Positions 6,832 through 14,728 are shown, counted from the stretch's first letter. The stretch is DNA of 22,258 nucleotides from Marinospirillum sp. (GCF_014859565.1 NZ_JACUUA010000046.1:1-22258); one strand, 5' to 3'. Notes: generated from the letters alone by a model not told the origin. A program made the numbers and translations.

Positions 6832-7785
6832 TTAGTGCTCTTCTTCATCACCAGCGGCATTGGCATCATAGATGCCGCCCAGGTGATCGATCATTTGATC
6901 CAAAAGGTTTTGGGTTGCATCGACAACAATGGCAAAGGTGCCTTCAAAATAGGCATTTTTGTCATCCATGCTTTCGCCGAGCGATTCCTCGAGTTCCTGC
7001 AAGACAGATTCATCAACGCGAATCCCAGAAAAAATCATTCGATCATCCAGGGTGAAGGACAGGTCTTTTCCTGCCATGGCCAGTTTCTTCACGCACTTGC
7101 CTTGCTCGATGTGGTGAACGACTTCATCGCAAGCCAAGTCCTGTCCTTTGATATTGACTGTGTTGCTACTGATTGCTGCATCAACCAATGTGCACGACTC
7201 GCCCAAAGAAAAACCTTTCGGGGCTTTATTATTGATCCAGCGGGTCATGGCTTGAATCGGGTCTTCCATGGTGCGAAGCGGAACAACAGGGAGTGAGCCT
7301 AAACACTCACGCAACAGATTGAGCAGGGATTCGCATTTTTTGTCGCTGGTTTGATCAATAATGATTCGCCCCTTTGCAGCATCAATCCACGCAAAAACAA
7401 AGCTGCTGCTGGTCATGGCGCGAGGCATGAGCTCCTGTACAACCTCTTCCTTGAGCTGTTGCTTTTCCTTACGCCCAACCTTGCGCCCTTCGTTTTTTTC
7501 GATCTCGGCGATCTTTTTACTCAAGGCCTCATTGACCACCTTGGATTTAAGGTCGCGCTCCTCAATTTTCAGCGTCAGTAAAAAATGGTCGTCTTTGCCA
7601 TTAAGTCGAGTGGTTACCACCAGGCTATCCGATTGATCGTCCCAGCTTGACCATCCGAGGGATTTCATTTCTTGACTGCCGCATGGTCGGAAAGGCTTTT
7701 TAGCCAGGGCTTTCTCAAGCGCTTCAGCGCTCAGGCTTGAGAACGTATTGCTTCGTGCCGCATAAGCCCGGAATTTGTTGAACAT
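6832..7785 (-). CDS. rdgC: RdgC recombination-associated protein
   Basis: A 317-residue RdgC homologue (E. coli RdgC is 303). RdgC forms a ring-shaped dimer around duplex DNA and modulates RecA-driven recombination. Family hallmarks include FRPCGSQEMKSLGW (about 32-45), VVNEALSKKIAEIEKNEGRKVGRKEKQQLKEE read in two adjacent conserved blocks (about 83-114), LMPRAMTSSS, LLNLLRECLGSLPVVPL and MTRWINN. The N-terminus MFNKFRAYA fits the usual start, with GGAG at good spacing upstream. The C-terminus is an acidic tail ending DEEEH. It is first in a leftward operon with the 773-residue gene, and its promoter region carries two copies of the shared palindrome. RdgC copies are frequent on phages and conjugative elements, where they may protect or steer recombination of the element. 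Confidence 0.95.
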   Translation of the reverse strand: MFNKFRAYAARSNTFSSLSAEALEKALAKKPFRPCGSQEMKSLGWSSWDDQSDSLVVTTRLNGKDDHFLLTLKIEERDLKSKVVNEALSKKIAEIEKNEGRKVGRKEKQQLKEEVVQELMPRAMTSSSFVFAWIDAAKGRIIIDQTSDKKCESLLNLLRECLGSLPVVPLRTMEDPIQAMTRWINNKAPKGFSLGESCTLVDAAISSNTVNIKGQDLACDEVVHHIEQGKCVKKLAMAGKDLSFTLDDRMIFSGIRVDESVLQELEESLGESMDDKNAYFEGTFAIVVDATQNLLDQMIDHLGGIYDANAAGDEEEH

Positions 7786-7872
7786 GATGGGTGACTCCTT
7801 AATTCAGGTGGTTGTGTTTAGCGGTCTGAGCGCTTCAATTAGGCTTTTAAATAGAATGCGCTTGACTTGCAG

Positions 7873-7888
7873 TACAGGATAACCTATA
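7873..7888. promoter_or_regulatory. Operator-like palindrome upstream of rdgC
   Basis: TACAGGATAACCTATA matches the palindromic consensus TACAGGTTAACCTGTA at 14 of 16 positions. It lies 87 bp before the rdgC start. On the leftward strand a TTGCTT / TATCCT pair with a 16-base spacer would place the -10 box inside it, as expected for a repressor site. Confidence 0.65.
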
Positions 7889-7950
7889 AGCATTTAAAAG
7901 CAAGCAGCAAGCTGCCGATTTGCAGAGCACCCCTTGCTGGTGTTTGAGTT

Positions 7951-7966
7951 TACAGGTTAATCTATG
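7951..7966. promoter_or_regulatory. Operator-like palindrome upstream of the Rmf-like gene
   Basis: TACAGGTTAATCTATG matches the shared palindrome at 13 of 16 positions. A TTGCTG (7934-7939) and TTAATC (7957-7962) pair with a 17-base spacer forms a possible rightward promoter whose -10 lies in the palindrome. A start of transcription near 7969 would exclude ATG 7964 and favour ATG 8006 for the downstream gene. Confidence 0.6.
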
Positions 7967-8005
7967 CATACGAAATCATTTAAAGCAACAGTGCGAGAGT
8001 TGACT

Positions 8006-8299
8006 ATGTCAGCGTTACAGAAAATTCATGACAATCTTGATGCATCGGTAATGGGCGGAAAAAAAAAGGCATTGGCTGCATACAAAGAGGGTTACCAAAG
8101 CTACCTCCATGCAGTCGATACCTCTGATGAGGACTGCAGAGATGATGGTGCTGGCGCACATGTACCCTGCCCTTATGGATGCAGTCAAATCGGCATGCGC
8201 TGCGCTTGGATGGCTGGATGGAATGACGCTGATATAGATTTCAGGGGTCGTCAGCCTTTCGTCCAGCGCTGCGATGATCTTGGGATCATGGCAGCCTGA
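8006..8299 (+). CDS. Ribosome modulation factor-like small protein
   Basis: A 97-residue protein with a C-terminal Rmf-like signature. It has A-x-Y-x-EGYQSY (about 25-34), then CPY, R-C-A-W-M-A-GW and a following Asp-Ala, which parallels E. coli Rmf (A-x-x-x-GYQAG, CPY, R-S-x-W-x-x-GW-x-x-A). Rmf is about 55 residues and dimerises 70S ribosomes in stationary phase; relatives of varied size occur on plasmids and phages. This copy has an N-terminal helical extension and an acidic Cys-containing insertion (DTSDEDCRDDGAG) between the two halves, so ribosome binding is not assured. Start: ATG 8006 with GAGAG upstream; an in-frame ATG at 7964 overlaps the operator-like palindrome and has a poor binding site. 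First gene of a rightward series of small genes. Confidence 0.68.
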   Translation: MSALQKIHDNLDASVMGGKKKALAAYKEGYQSYLHAVDTSDEDCRDDGAGAHVPCPYGCSQIGMRCAWMAGWNDADIDFRGRQPFVQRCDDLGIMAA

Positions 8300-8336
8300 A
8301 TTATTACCACAATCGAAAAAAGAAAAGAGGTGAAGA

Positions 8337-8672
8337 ATGGACATGGATAATAATCCCGCGCAAAAACATTGGCTGATCGTGGCTGAACAAGGGAAGACCG
8401 TTGATATGTATGTTATCGATGGATGCAATCCAGGCGAAGCCAGAGAAGCGTTCCAGGGCGAGTACCCGGAAAAAGCGGGTGCGGAGATCCATGTGTATCC
8501 GTATAGCGGTGATACACAGGACTTTGAAGGAGCAGATGAAGAAGGGCAGTCCCTGGTTCATCTTTTGAGCTGTATCCGCAGGATGCAGTCAGAATTAGCC
8601 GGTGCCATGAAGGTTCCGGAAGACACTCCGTGGAATCGAATGATTGCAGTGCTGAATAAGGCGCTGAATTAA
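8337..8672 (+). CDS. Small unknown acidic protein, 111 residues
   Basis: Not recognised. The product is acidic and soluble. It starts MDMDNNPAQKHWLIVAEQG, suggesting a beta-alpha fold in the first half and a helical C-terminus (SCIRRMQSELAGAM). GAGGTG lies about ten bases before ATG 8337; an ATG two codons later is also possible. It sits 37 bases after the Rmf-like gene and its stop touches the next start, so it is part of an operon. The pairing suggests a role linked to the small membrane protein that follows, but nothing in the sequence names it. Confidence 0.75.
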   Translation: MDMDNNPAQKHWLIVAEQGKTVDMYVIDGCNPGEAREAFQGEYPEKAGAEIHVYPYSGDTQDFEGADEEGQSLVHLLSCIRRMQSELAGAMKVPEDTPWNRMIAVLNKALN

Positions 8673-8921
8673 ATGGTGTCGGGTGATCTGTTGGCGCTCT
8701 TGCATGACTCCCTGGATCATCCTGCTTTAGGTTTTGCCTCAGCGGGTGTGGTTTTGATTTTTGGTTCGATTTTGTTGATCAATGTTGCCGGCACCCTTTT
8801 TAAAATGATAGCCATAGTGGTCTTTCTGGCACTGGTAACCGGTGTCATATTGTATTGGCAAAACCCAGGTATGGTTTATGAGTGGATCAAGCAGGGACAG
8901 CAGCTCATTCAGTATTTTTAA
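8673..8921 (+). CDS. Small two-helix membrane protein
   Basis: An 82-residue inner-membrane protein with two hydrophobic helices at about 19-40 and 43-62, and a short C-terminal tail with aromatic and Gln residues (EWIKQGQQLIQYF). No family is recognised. The ATG directly follows the TAA of the previous gene with no spacer, and AAGGCG about ten bases before it lies inside that gene. Translation is therefore probably coupled and the two products are likely made together. Confidence 0.72.
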   Translation: MVSGDLLALLHDSLDHPALGFASAGVVLIFGSILLINVAGTLFKMIAIVVFLALVTGVILYWQNPGMVYEWIKQGQQLIQYF

Positions 8922-9036
8922 GGGGCAGAGTAACGATAGAGCTTCAAATGGATTTACCAATTGAAAGAACTTAAATTAACCACAAGCCGTAAAATCATCC
9001 GCTGGAACGGTTTGTTATGGCAGGAGAGGTGATTAA

Positions 9037-9219
9037 ATGGCACTTAAAAAACAGGAAAGGAAAGAGGCGTACCAGGAGATTCAGCGGCTGATGCCTGAAG
9101 GAAAAAACAAAGAAGCTTTCAGCAAGCTTTGCCTGCTCTGCGGATCAGACACGGGGTCGTATCTTCTGGTTGATTACGACGAGGCCATGGCACAACTACG
9201 GCGCAGCGTAGAGGCATAG
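9037..9219 (+). CDS. Small unknown protein, 60 residues
   Basis: A short basic-then-neutral protein, MALKKQERKEAYQEIQ at the N-terminus, predicted mainly helical, with a Cys-x-x-Cys (CLLC) near the middle. It has a good GGAGAGG ribosome binding site ending about six bases before the ATG, which supports real translation. Function unknown. A perfect hairpin follows the gene. Confidence 0.6.
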   Translation: MALKKQERKEAYQEIQRLMPEGKNKEAFSKLCLLCGSDTGSYLLVDYDEAMAQLRRSVEA

Positions 9220-9231
9220 CGGCCATGTTCA

Positions 9232-9251
9232 GGGACTGCGTTAGCAGTCCC
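9232..9251. terminator. Perfect hairpin after the 60-residue gene
   Basis: GGGACTGC, a GTTA loop and GCAGTCCC form an 8-bp perfect stem 13 bases after the stop codon. There is no T tract after it in either direction (rightward it reads GCCTGCAACTTTG), so a classic intrinsic terminator is not assured. A 3'-end stabilising structure or weak terminator is possible. Confidence 0.4.
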
Positions 9252-9291
9252 GCCTGCAACTTTGTTAAATTACTAACAGGGGAATATAAAA

Positions 9292-9609
9292 ATGTTAATA
9301 CGAGATACAGATTGCTGCTTTCGGCATCAAATTGAACAGGCTGTTGGGAAAGACGCTACAGGTAAAGAGACACTGGATCACATTTTTGGCACATACGATA
9401 ACGATTACCGAGGGAATACAGATATTGTTTTGCGTGTCTGGCGGAATGACAAAAGAACCGCTTGGCAAAGACTGAATATGTTTTGGGCTATGCCGTTAAC
9501 CCTAATTCTATCGCCAATCCAGTATGTGATGGTCGGTCAAGTTGGCTGGGATACAAAAACCAAATTCGGGCGATTTGTTCTGCGCGTTACTGGTCACTTG
9601 AAAGAGTGA
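9292..9609 (+). CDS. Small unknown protein with one membrane segment
   Basis: A 105-residue protein of no recognised family. The first 60 residues are polar and charged. A hydrophobic stretch at about 61-82 (LNMFWAMPLTLILSPIQYVM) is followed by a basic tail, so a single-pass inner-membrane protein with both ends possible in the cytoplasm is likely. AGGGGAA precedes ATG 9292 at good spacing. The overlapping frame at 9462-9683 is probably not a gene. Confidence 0.6.
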   Translation: MLIRDTDCCFRHQIEQAVGKDATGKETLDHIFGTYDNDYRGNTDIVLRVWRNDKRTAWQRLNMFWAMPLTLILSPIQYVMVGQVGWDTKTKFGRFVLRVTGHLKE

Positions 9610-9721
9610 TTCAACAAGAGAATCAGCGGCTCCGCCCGCTGATCGATCTGTTGGCACAAGAAAACCGGTCGTGGCTATCTTAAGTTTAGAATTTATTTTT
9701 TGAATGAATGAGGATAAAACC

Positions 9722-10270
9722 ATGACACCAACTCTTTTACAACGCTGTGCTGCAGTATTCAACAACCGGGAAGTACACGTAGAAAGCCACGGTGAGGCAT
9801 CCGCCTCAGTACCGTCAAGTAATGCGCTCCTGAAACTGGTGGCCGCTGTCTTAATTGGATCGACCCTGGCTATGTCCGGACAATCCATGGCAGCAGACCC
9901 ACATGCCGGTGCTTTCCGCACAGATGTTCAAAACGCCCAGAGCCAGATGGATGCAGAGGAACGCTCTGGCGGGATGAAGTCTTCCGAATCTAGTGGGGAG
10001 CGGTTTCAGATCACCAAAATGAAAGTTGAAGCCGGAGCGCTTCAGTACATGGAGTTTAAGGGAGAGCTGCCTTCTATTGAGGCATGCAAACCCTTTGCTG
10101 GAATGACCATTGATGCTGCCCATGCGTATTCAAACTCATATTTTGAGCGCCACAATGTAACAAGTCTCTCTATGCGAATGGATATCACAAACTACGTTGC
10201 TGATCATGCTGCAGCCTGCAATCATGTCGTACTTCCCAACTCAGCTGGTCCGGACATGGCGTCAATGTAG
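9722..10270 (+). CDS. Exported protein with an extended N-terminal signal region
   Basis: A 182-residue protein of unknown function. The first about 35 residues are polar and include VHVESHG (18-24). A hydrophobic segment at about 36-52 and the sequence QSMAADP (likely cleavage near residue 57) then indicate export. The mature part contains two Cys residues that may pair (EACKPF and AACNH) and a conserved-looking KVEAGALQYMEFKGELPS. Start: ATG 9722 with GAGG at 9710-9713; an ATG at 9704 in frame lacks a site. The N-terminal layout closely matches that of the exported 300-residue protein at 19218-20120 (VYTENHG before a similar hydrophobic helix and an MATDP junction), so the two appear to share an export or processing signal. 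Confidence 0.7.
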   Translation: MTPTLLQRCAAVFNNREVHVESHGEASASVPSSNALLKLVAAVLIGSTLAMSGQSMAADPHAGAFRTDVQNAQSQMDAEERSGGMKSSESSGERFQITKMKVEAGALQYMEFKGELPSIEACKPFAGMTIDAAHAYSNSYFERHNVTSLSMRMDITNYVADHAAACNHVVLPNSAGPDMASM

Positions 10271-10282
10271 GCTTGTCACCCA

Positions 10283-10310
10283 CAGCAGGCGCAACTTAAT
10301 GCGCCTGCTG
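10283..10310. terminator. Hairpin between convergent genes
   Basis: CAGCAGGCGC (10283-10292) and GCGCCTGCTG (10301-10310) form a perfect 10-bp stem with an 8-base loop, between the exported protein ending at 10270 and the leftward gene ending at 10296; the right arm lies in the last codons of the latter. Neither side has a run of T, so it would be a weak or factor-assisted bidirectional terminator. Confidence 0.5.
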
Positions 10311-10865
10311 ATCCCTCATGTATTGAATGACCTCAATGGGTACATCCATTATTTTTCCAATCGCAGGGTAGGGATGCCCAAGGCTTTTAAGAAACAGGAA
10401 ATCCATTTCTGGGGCGATTAATTCACAGGCAAAATCCATAAGCAAATAGCTGCCTGGATTTTCTGGATTCAGCACATCAAGCAGTGTCGAAAAACCCTTG
10501 ACAGGCACGGCGTGCTGCCCGTCCATCGGTAGTGCACCGGTAACCACCATACCTAACCCCAAAGCAACGTAGAAGCGCCGTTCGGCCTCACTGAGCTTAT
10601 CGAGGTTAATGCCAATCACATAGCACTGCAGACCCGCATCAAAACGATACAGCCCCTTTAGTTCTGGATCAGCCAGATTGGAGCAGATCACTTTGTATGA
10701 CTTATCATTGTTCACCACGGTCATCTCATCAACGATGCTGTACACATTGACAGGGAGCCCCATGGAGACCATCGTGCGTATCCTTATAGCCATCAGGCGC
10801 ATACGATGTCTGGGGTTGTCGAGTGCCGGGTGATTGCCCGGCAGGTGCTGGTGATTATTTGACAT
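10296..10865 (-). CDS. ImmA/IrrE-like protein with a degenerate active site
   Basis: A 189-residue protein whose layout matches the ImmA/IrrE (COG2856-type) metallopeptidase domain. A beta strand ending in INLDKLSEAERRF precedes the helix where active members have A-H-E-L-G-H; here that helix reads A-L-G-L-G-M (101-106), so both zinc-binding His and the catalytic Glu are gone. The downstream MDFACELIAPEM (143-154) matches the family's A-x-x-F-A-x-x-L-L-x-P motif and keeps the third ligand-region Glu, and IGKIMDVPIEVIQYMRD (169-185) matches the typical C-terminal helix-turn-helix-like end. It is therefore probably a non-catalytic relative, perhaps a binding or regulatory protein. It follows the chemoreceptor by 27 bases and is likely co-transcribed. 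Confidence 0.65.
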   Translation of the reverse strand: MSNNHQHLPGNHPALDNPRHRMRLMAIRIRTMVSMGLPVNVYSIVDEMTVVNNDKSYKVICSNLADPELKGLYRFDAGLQCYVIGINLDKLSEAERRFYVALGLGMVVTGALPMDGQHAVPVKGFSTLLDVLNPENPGSYLLMDFACELIAPEMDFLFLKSLGHPYPAIGKIMDVPIEVIQYMRDQQAH

Positions 10866-10892
10866 GCAGTCGTCCCGTCCGCTTTAGTGATT

Positions 10893-13073
10893 TTATTGCT
10901 TGGCTTCAGTGTTGAACTGATCTTTTAGTCGCCCTATAACCAGAACAATATCCTGAATGGTTTGGCTTGAGTGCAAGGTCTGATCGGCTTGAGCCGCATT
11001 CTCCTGAGCCATGACTGCAATGTTATCAACTGCACGAGCTACCTCGGCAGCAGCCAGTGCTTGCTCCTTAAGAACTTGGCGAATATCTTCGGTTGCGCGA
11101 ATGACGCGCCCGGTCTCACCGGTAATAGCCTGAACGGACTGACTGGTTTCTGCTGCGCGTTCAATCCCACGATCAACAGCAGCCAGGCTTTGCTGCATGG
11201 CTTCCACAGACTGCTCGGAGGTGTCGCGAATTTGATCAACCATGGCTGTGATTTGCACTGTGGATGTGGCTGTTTTCTCGGCCAGGCTGCGCACCTCATC
11301 AGCCACAACGGCAAAGCCGCGCCCATGTTCACCGGCACGGGCAGCTTCAATGGCAGCATTGAGCGCCAGCAGGTTGGTTTGCTCTGCAATGCTGCGAATG
11401 GTCAGCACGATATTACCGATATTATCAGACAGCCCCTTTAATGCATCCAGGTGGCCTGCTGCAGCTCGAACAGTGTCAGCAATGCCGGCAATATCCTCAG
11501 CATTGCGCTGAACAGCCTGAGAGCCTTGGCCTGCAACAGCACCTGCTTTTTGTGCTGCTTCATGTGACTGCTCTGCATTCCCGCTAATCTGCTCTACAGA
11601 CACGTTTAACTGCTCAAGGGCGGATGCCATACCCGCAGAGGCATCTGATTGCTCTTGAGCGCCCTTGGATGAGATTTGACTGGCATTAACCAGATCTGTA
11701 GCACCTGCCTCCAATTTGCGTGTGGCATGTGTCAGTTGAAACACAATTTCAAACAGGCGATTACGCATGGTCAGCAGGCTGTTAAAAATACTGCCAATTT
11801 CATCACGATAACCAAGAGGGATATTGGCGGTTAAATCGCCAGACCCAATCTCACGGGTAACTTGCTGCATTTGCATTAGGCGTTTTCGCTGACTGCTGAC
11901 CACCCACCAGACCAGCAATACAAAGCTGCTGAGCAGAGTGATCAGCGTGATAGCTAGTTGACTTACTGGCTTGATGTAGGAGGCTTGCAAGTTACCTAAT
12001 GGCACGGTTGCCTGGACAACACCGCGAACATCACCGATTTTCCAGTCGCTCTTGGGTGAGTCCGGATGATTGTTGTGGCAGTTGATACAGCTTTGTTCAC
12101 GCATCAAGTCTGCTTTAGCCAGCCTGTATGCCGGCTTACCATCTGTTGTTTTGACGCGACGGGCAAAAGTTCCGGTCGGATTGGATTGGAGCCACTGCGC
12201 GGCCTCTTGCTCAAAAGCATCTAACTGGTTACTCCCTGCACGAAAAGCAAAAGGCTGATTACTGTAAATGCGAAATTCAGAGCCAGAGGCACCGGGCTGG
12301 CTCTGACTCATTTCACCGAGCGCACGCATAACAGTGGCCGGAAGGGGGACGGATTTTGGCTGGTTGATGTGGTCATGGGAAATACCCAAACCTGCCTCAC
12401 GAGCTTTTGGCAGAACATGCTCACCGTAGAATGCTCGCGCATTGGATGCCATCTGAATCATGTCCTCAGCATTCTGGCGACCAGCCTGATCTAGGGTTTC
12501 ATTATAGAGCTGGTGCAGCTGAAGGCCGGTGGCACCCATAACGACCAGCGACCCTAAAAACAAAGGGATAACCAGTTTTTTGGCAAAACTCAACCCCATT
12601 AACCGGTATTTGATTTTGGCGCGAAGCCCCTTGAAACCAGGCGGCATTAAGTGTCCTTCAGCCAGGGTGTAATTGGCACCTTCGCGCATCTGCTGATAAA
12701 GGTCTTCAAAGAATTTAACTTCATCACGGGTTGGCTTAAGGCGCACACTCATATAGCCGCCTGATGCCAGCGGAGTGACGGTTGCCTTAACCCAATAAAA
12801 ATCACCGTTTTTACAGCGATTTTTGACAAAGCCCTGCCATGCACGACCTTTTTTAAGGGTTGACCACAAGTCACGAAAGGCTTCTGAGGGCATATCTGGA
12901 TGGCGGACGATGTTGTGATTTTTGCCAATCACCTCATCGCGGGTGAAACCTGAGTATTCGACAAAATCATCATTTACATAAGTGATGATGCCCTTGCTGT
13001 TGGTGTGCGAAACGATGGAGCAGTCCGAGCGAAGAAGGACTTCATGCGAGGTGACGGGCTGATTGTTTTTCAT
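10893..13073 (-). CDS. Methyl-accepting chemoreceptor with PAS and c-haem sensor domains
   Basis: A 726-residue chemotaxis transducer with an unusual two-sensor layout. An Aer-like PAS domain lies at about 15-110 ([42 protein letters not shown]). A membrane helix at about 166-185 is followed by a periplasmic DUF3365-type (Tll0287-like) domain at about 190-362, with a covalent haem motif CINCH (329-333) and [15 protein letters not shown] second membrane helix (about 372-394), HAMP (about 395-447) and the signalling domain follow, with the hairpin tip [19 protein letters not shown] (564-582). No CheR-tethering pentapeptide is seen at the C-terminus. It should sense redox state or a haem ligand on both sides of the inner membrane and feed CheW/CheA. 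No che genes are in the window, so it would use the host pathway. A 12-bp hairpin lies just before its start. Confidence 0.92.
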   Translation of the reverse strand: MKNNQPVTSHEVLLRSDCSIVSHTNSKGIITYVNDDFVEYSGFTRDEVIGKNHNIVRHPDMPSEAFRDLWSTLKKGRAWQGFVKNRCKNGDFYWVKATVTPLASGGYMSVRLKPTRDEVKFFEDLYQQMREGANYTLAEGHLMPPGFKGLRAKIKYRLMGLSFAKKLVIPLFLGSLVVMGATGLQLHQLYNETLDQAGRQNAEDMIQMASNARAFYGEHVLPKAREAGLGISHDHINQPKSVPLPATVMRALGEMSQSQPGASGSEFRIYSNQPFAFRAGSNQLDAFEQEAAQWLQSNPTGTFARRVKTTDGKPAYRLAKADLMREQSCINCHNNHPDSPKSDWKIGDVRGVVQATVPLGNLQASYIKPVSQLAITLITLLSSFVLLVWWVVSSQRKRLMQMQQVTREIGSGDLTANIPLGYRDEIGSIFNSLLTMRNRLFEIVFQLTHATRKLEAGATDLVNASQISSKGAQEQSDASAGMASALEQLNVSVEQISGNAEQSHEAAQKAGAVAGQGSQAVQRNAEDIAGIADTVRAAAGHLDALKGLSDNIGNIVLTIRSIAEQTNLLALNAAIEAARAGEHGRGFAVVADEVRSLAEKTATSTVQITAMVDQIRDTSEQSVEAMQQSLAAVDRGIERAAETSQSVQAITGETGRVIRATEDIRQVLKEQALAAAEVARAVDNIAVMAQENAAQADQTLHSSQTIQDIVLVIGRLKDQFNTEAKQ

Positions 13074-13083
13074 TGCTGTTGTA

Positions 13084-13131
13084 ACCCTGCGTAAATAACT
13101 GTTGTATTTAATCTACAGCTTTACGCAGGGT
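13084..13131 (-). promoter_or_regulatory. Perfect inverted repeat in the chemoreceptor leader
   Basis: ACCCTGCGTAAA (13084-13095) and TTTACGCAGGGT (13120-13131) form perfect 12-bp arms 24 bases apart, ending 10 bases before the chemoreceptor start at 13073. In the leftward transcript the inner arm contains the only ribosome-binding-like AGGG, so folding could hide it. No T run follows, so it is not an intrinsic terminator for abiE. It could instead be a protein operator. Confidence 0.6.
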
Positions 13132-13177
13132 GTCCGATTGCAGCGACTGACCAGCGAATCAGTTAAGGTTAAAAAGA

Positions 13178-13191
13178 TTGACACAGATCAC
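13178..13191. promoter_or_regulatory. Possible FNR/Anr-type box
   Basis: TTGACACAGATCAC resembles the FNR/Anr consensus TTGAT-N4-ATCAA (8 of 10 positions), about 105 bp upstream of the haem chemoreceptor. Oxygen control would suit such a receptor, but the match is imperfect and may be chance. Confidence 0.25.
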
Positions 13192-13224
13192 AATGTTGAG
13201 TCGAAAACAGCCAGCACTCCTGGA

Positions 13225-14151
13225 TCAAGGCTCAGGAGGGAGGCTGTTACCCTTGATTTCGTCTGTTTGTAATAATGGGGTCTTGCTTGCCTCCATCAGC
13301 AGCTCTGAAATCCTCGTCAATGCAGCTCGTTTATAGGCTTCATTGCTCCATGGCTGCATGTCTTTTGATGGTACAAAACGATTCATTTCCACCATGAAAG
13401 ATTCAATTAAAGATGGCAAGCTTTGAACACGCATCTTTACCATTTCATCAAAGCCATCGATCTGATAATCCAGAGTTTTTTTTGCAATCAGCTCGTAATT
13501 CGGCGCAAAACCTTTCTTTGATAGCCAGACTAGATCCCAGATATCCCGATACCGTATGTGTTTTGTCGATGCACAAAGCGACACAACCTTATCGGCCATG
13601 ATTTCTGTAGCTGACTCCACTTGTAAAACGAGGTCTGCATAAGTGACTGGGAGGTTCGGGTAGTTCAAATGCAAAAACCTGGCTTCACTGGTGTAAGCCG
13701 GGATATTCGCAATTTCCAGCTTGATCTTTTGCTTTGGCATATCTCTTCGCCCAGGGCTGGTCTCTATGGCAACTTGCCACTTATCGACCCGAACATTGTC
13801 ATAATCCGGCTCGGTTCGCATATCTTTTGGGTACTTAACTGCAACATCGAGCCTGTAGCGACTTCCAATATGATCTTCAATGGCCTCCTTGATATTTGAG
13901 ACATCGGTAGAAACAAACGCTTTTCCACCGGCAAAATTCAAGTCCTCACTATAACGCACACCGCCATAACAAAGCCGGAGTGACGTTCCGCCTTGAAAAA
14001 TCAGATTTTGCAGCAGATTTTCACGCGACAATGCAAATAAGATGTCGTAGTGCAGGATTTCCTTTTCAAGAACAGGGCGAAAAACCGCCTTTTCAGGATA
14101 ATCGGCCACAATCTGATCGACCATTTTTTGAAGTTCGTTTCGTTCATTCAT
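13225..14151 (-). CDS. abiEii: AbiEii nucleotidyltransferase toxin
   Basis: The toxin of a type IV AbiE toxin-antitoxin/abortive infection system, 308 residues. Motif I of the DNA polymerase-beta-type nucleotidyltransferase is GGTSLRLCYGG (54-64) with the acidic SEDLNF (68-73), where an Asp-x-Asp pair is usual; here it is D-L-N-F, so the second Asp is replaced by Asn. Later motifs are KIKLEI (about 142-147) and ADKVVSL with YRDIWDLVWL (about 187-210). AbiEii proteins transfer nucleotides to target RNAs or block growth by GTP-dependent activity. Start: ATG 14151 overlaps the end of abiEi by eight bases; the frame extends upstream to 14247 without a good start. Translation coupling with the antitoxin is typical. 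It is part of a two-gene leftward operon. Confidence 0.92.
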   Translation of the reverse strand: MNERNELQKMVDQIVADYPEKAVFRPVLEKEILHYDILFALSRENLLQNLIFQGGTSLRLCYGGVRYSEDLNFAGGKAFVSTDVSNIKEAIEDHIGSRYRLDVAVKYPKDMRTEPDYDNVRVDKWQVAIETSPGRRDMPKQKIKLEIANIPAYTSEARFLHLNYPNLPVTYADLVLQVESATEIMADKVVSLCASTKHIRYRDIWDLVWLSKKGFAPNYELIAKKTLDYQIDGFDEMVKMRVQSLPSLIESFMVEMNRFVPSKDMQPWSNEAYKRAALTRISELLMEASKTPLLQTDEIKGNSLPPEP

Positions 14152-14695
14152 CGCCCAACTCCTCGTGATCCAGCAGCAAGTGAAGATTTCTGCCGGTTCG
14201 CCGTAAATCCCTGATGGCTGCCTGGGAGGTGGCCATCGGTAGAACATCGCCTTGCTGCATATACTTGAATGATTTTAAAACCTCGCTGAGTGGCCTGGAT
14301 GTGTGAGTAAACTCAACGGTTCCGTAGGGAGTTTTGATCTCGCCTTTGCGTCCGGTTGTCATCACCGTAATTCGATCTACGGGAATCTGACTGATCAAGC
14401 CGTATGCTGCTAATGCAGACTCCAGACTGATATAGCTGTATTCAAGCGGAGCATTACGCATTAGCCGTGCGACCCATTCAAGAGTTTTCCCGTCATTGCT
14501 GGTTGCTGCAGGGTTCAAATAAATCCCCGAGGTCAGCAGGATCAGAGTTCCATCCTTGACAGCACGCTGAACCCCTTTCAGAAGAGCGGCCTCTGCATCA
14601 TCAGGGAATAGTGTCCGCATTTGCATTAGGCTGACAACATATCGTCCTTGGCGGTCCAGCCATTTCAATGTTTTATCCAGTTTTCTGGCTTTCAT
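14144..14695 (-). CDS. abiEi: AbiEi antitoxin and autorepressor
   Basis: A 183-residue antitoxin. The N-terminal winged helix-turn-helix (about 1-60) ends in the family's LTSGIYLNP strand pattern, and the C-terminal domain carries YISLESALAAYGLISQIP (88-105), the typical AbiEi signature. AbiEi proteins neutralise AbiEii without direct complex formation (type IV) and repress their own promoter by binding inverted repeats. Start: ATG 14695 fits the family N-terminus; an in-frame ATG at 14749 would run through the operator palindrome. The ribosome binding site is weak (GTGACCTG). The palindrome ends seven bases upstream of the start. Confidence 0.88.
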   Translation of the reverse strand: MKARKLDKTLKWLDRQGRYVVSLMQMRTLFPDDAEAALLKGVQRAVKDGTLILLTSGIYLNPAATSNDGKTLEWVARLMRNAPLEYSYISLESALAAYGLISQIPVDRITVMTTGRKGEIKTPYGTVEFTHTSRPLSEVLKSFKYMQQGDVLPMATSQAAIRDLRRTGRNLHLLLDHEELGDE

Positions 14696-14702
14696 CAGGT
14701 CA

Positions 14703-14728
14703 CTAAAAAGACAATTTTGTCTCTTTAG
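14703..14728 (-). promoter_or_regulatory. Palindromic operator of abiE
   Basis: CTAAAAAGACAA and TTGTCTCTTTAG flank a TT centre and are inverted with 11 of 12 matches. The site touches the -10 box of the leftward abiE promoter and covers its predicted start point, as expected for AbiEi autorepression. Confidence 0.7.

Noticed and set aside
6835..7296. Rightward frame antisense to rdgC
   Set aside because: Antisense shadow of a confidently identified gene.
9462..9683. Overlapping frame ending RVIQQENQRLRPLIDLLAQENRSWLS
   Set aside because: The helical tail looks protein-like, but the frame overlaps the better-supported gene at 9292, and a start after that gene would give only about 26 residues with a poor binding site.
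10971..11441. Rightward 156-codon frame antisense to the chemoreceptor
   Set aside because: It mirrors the repetitive Ala-rich signalling domain and has no independent support.
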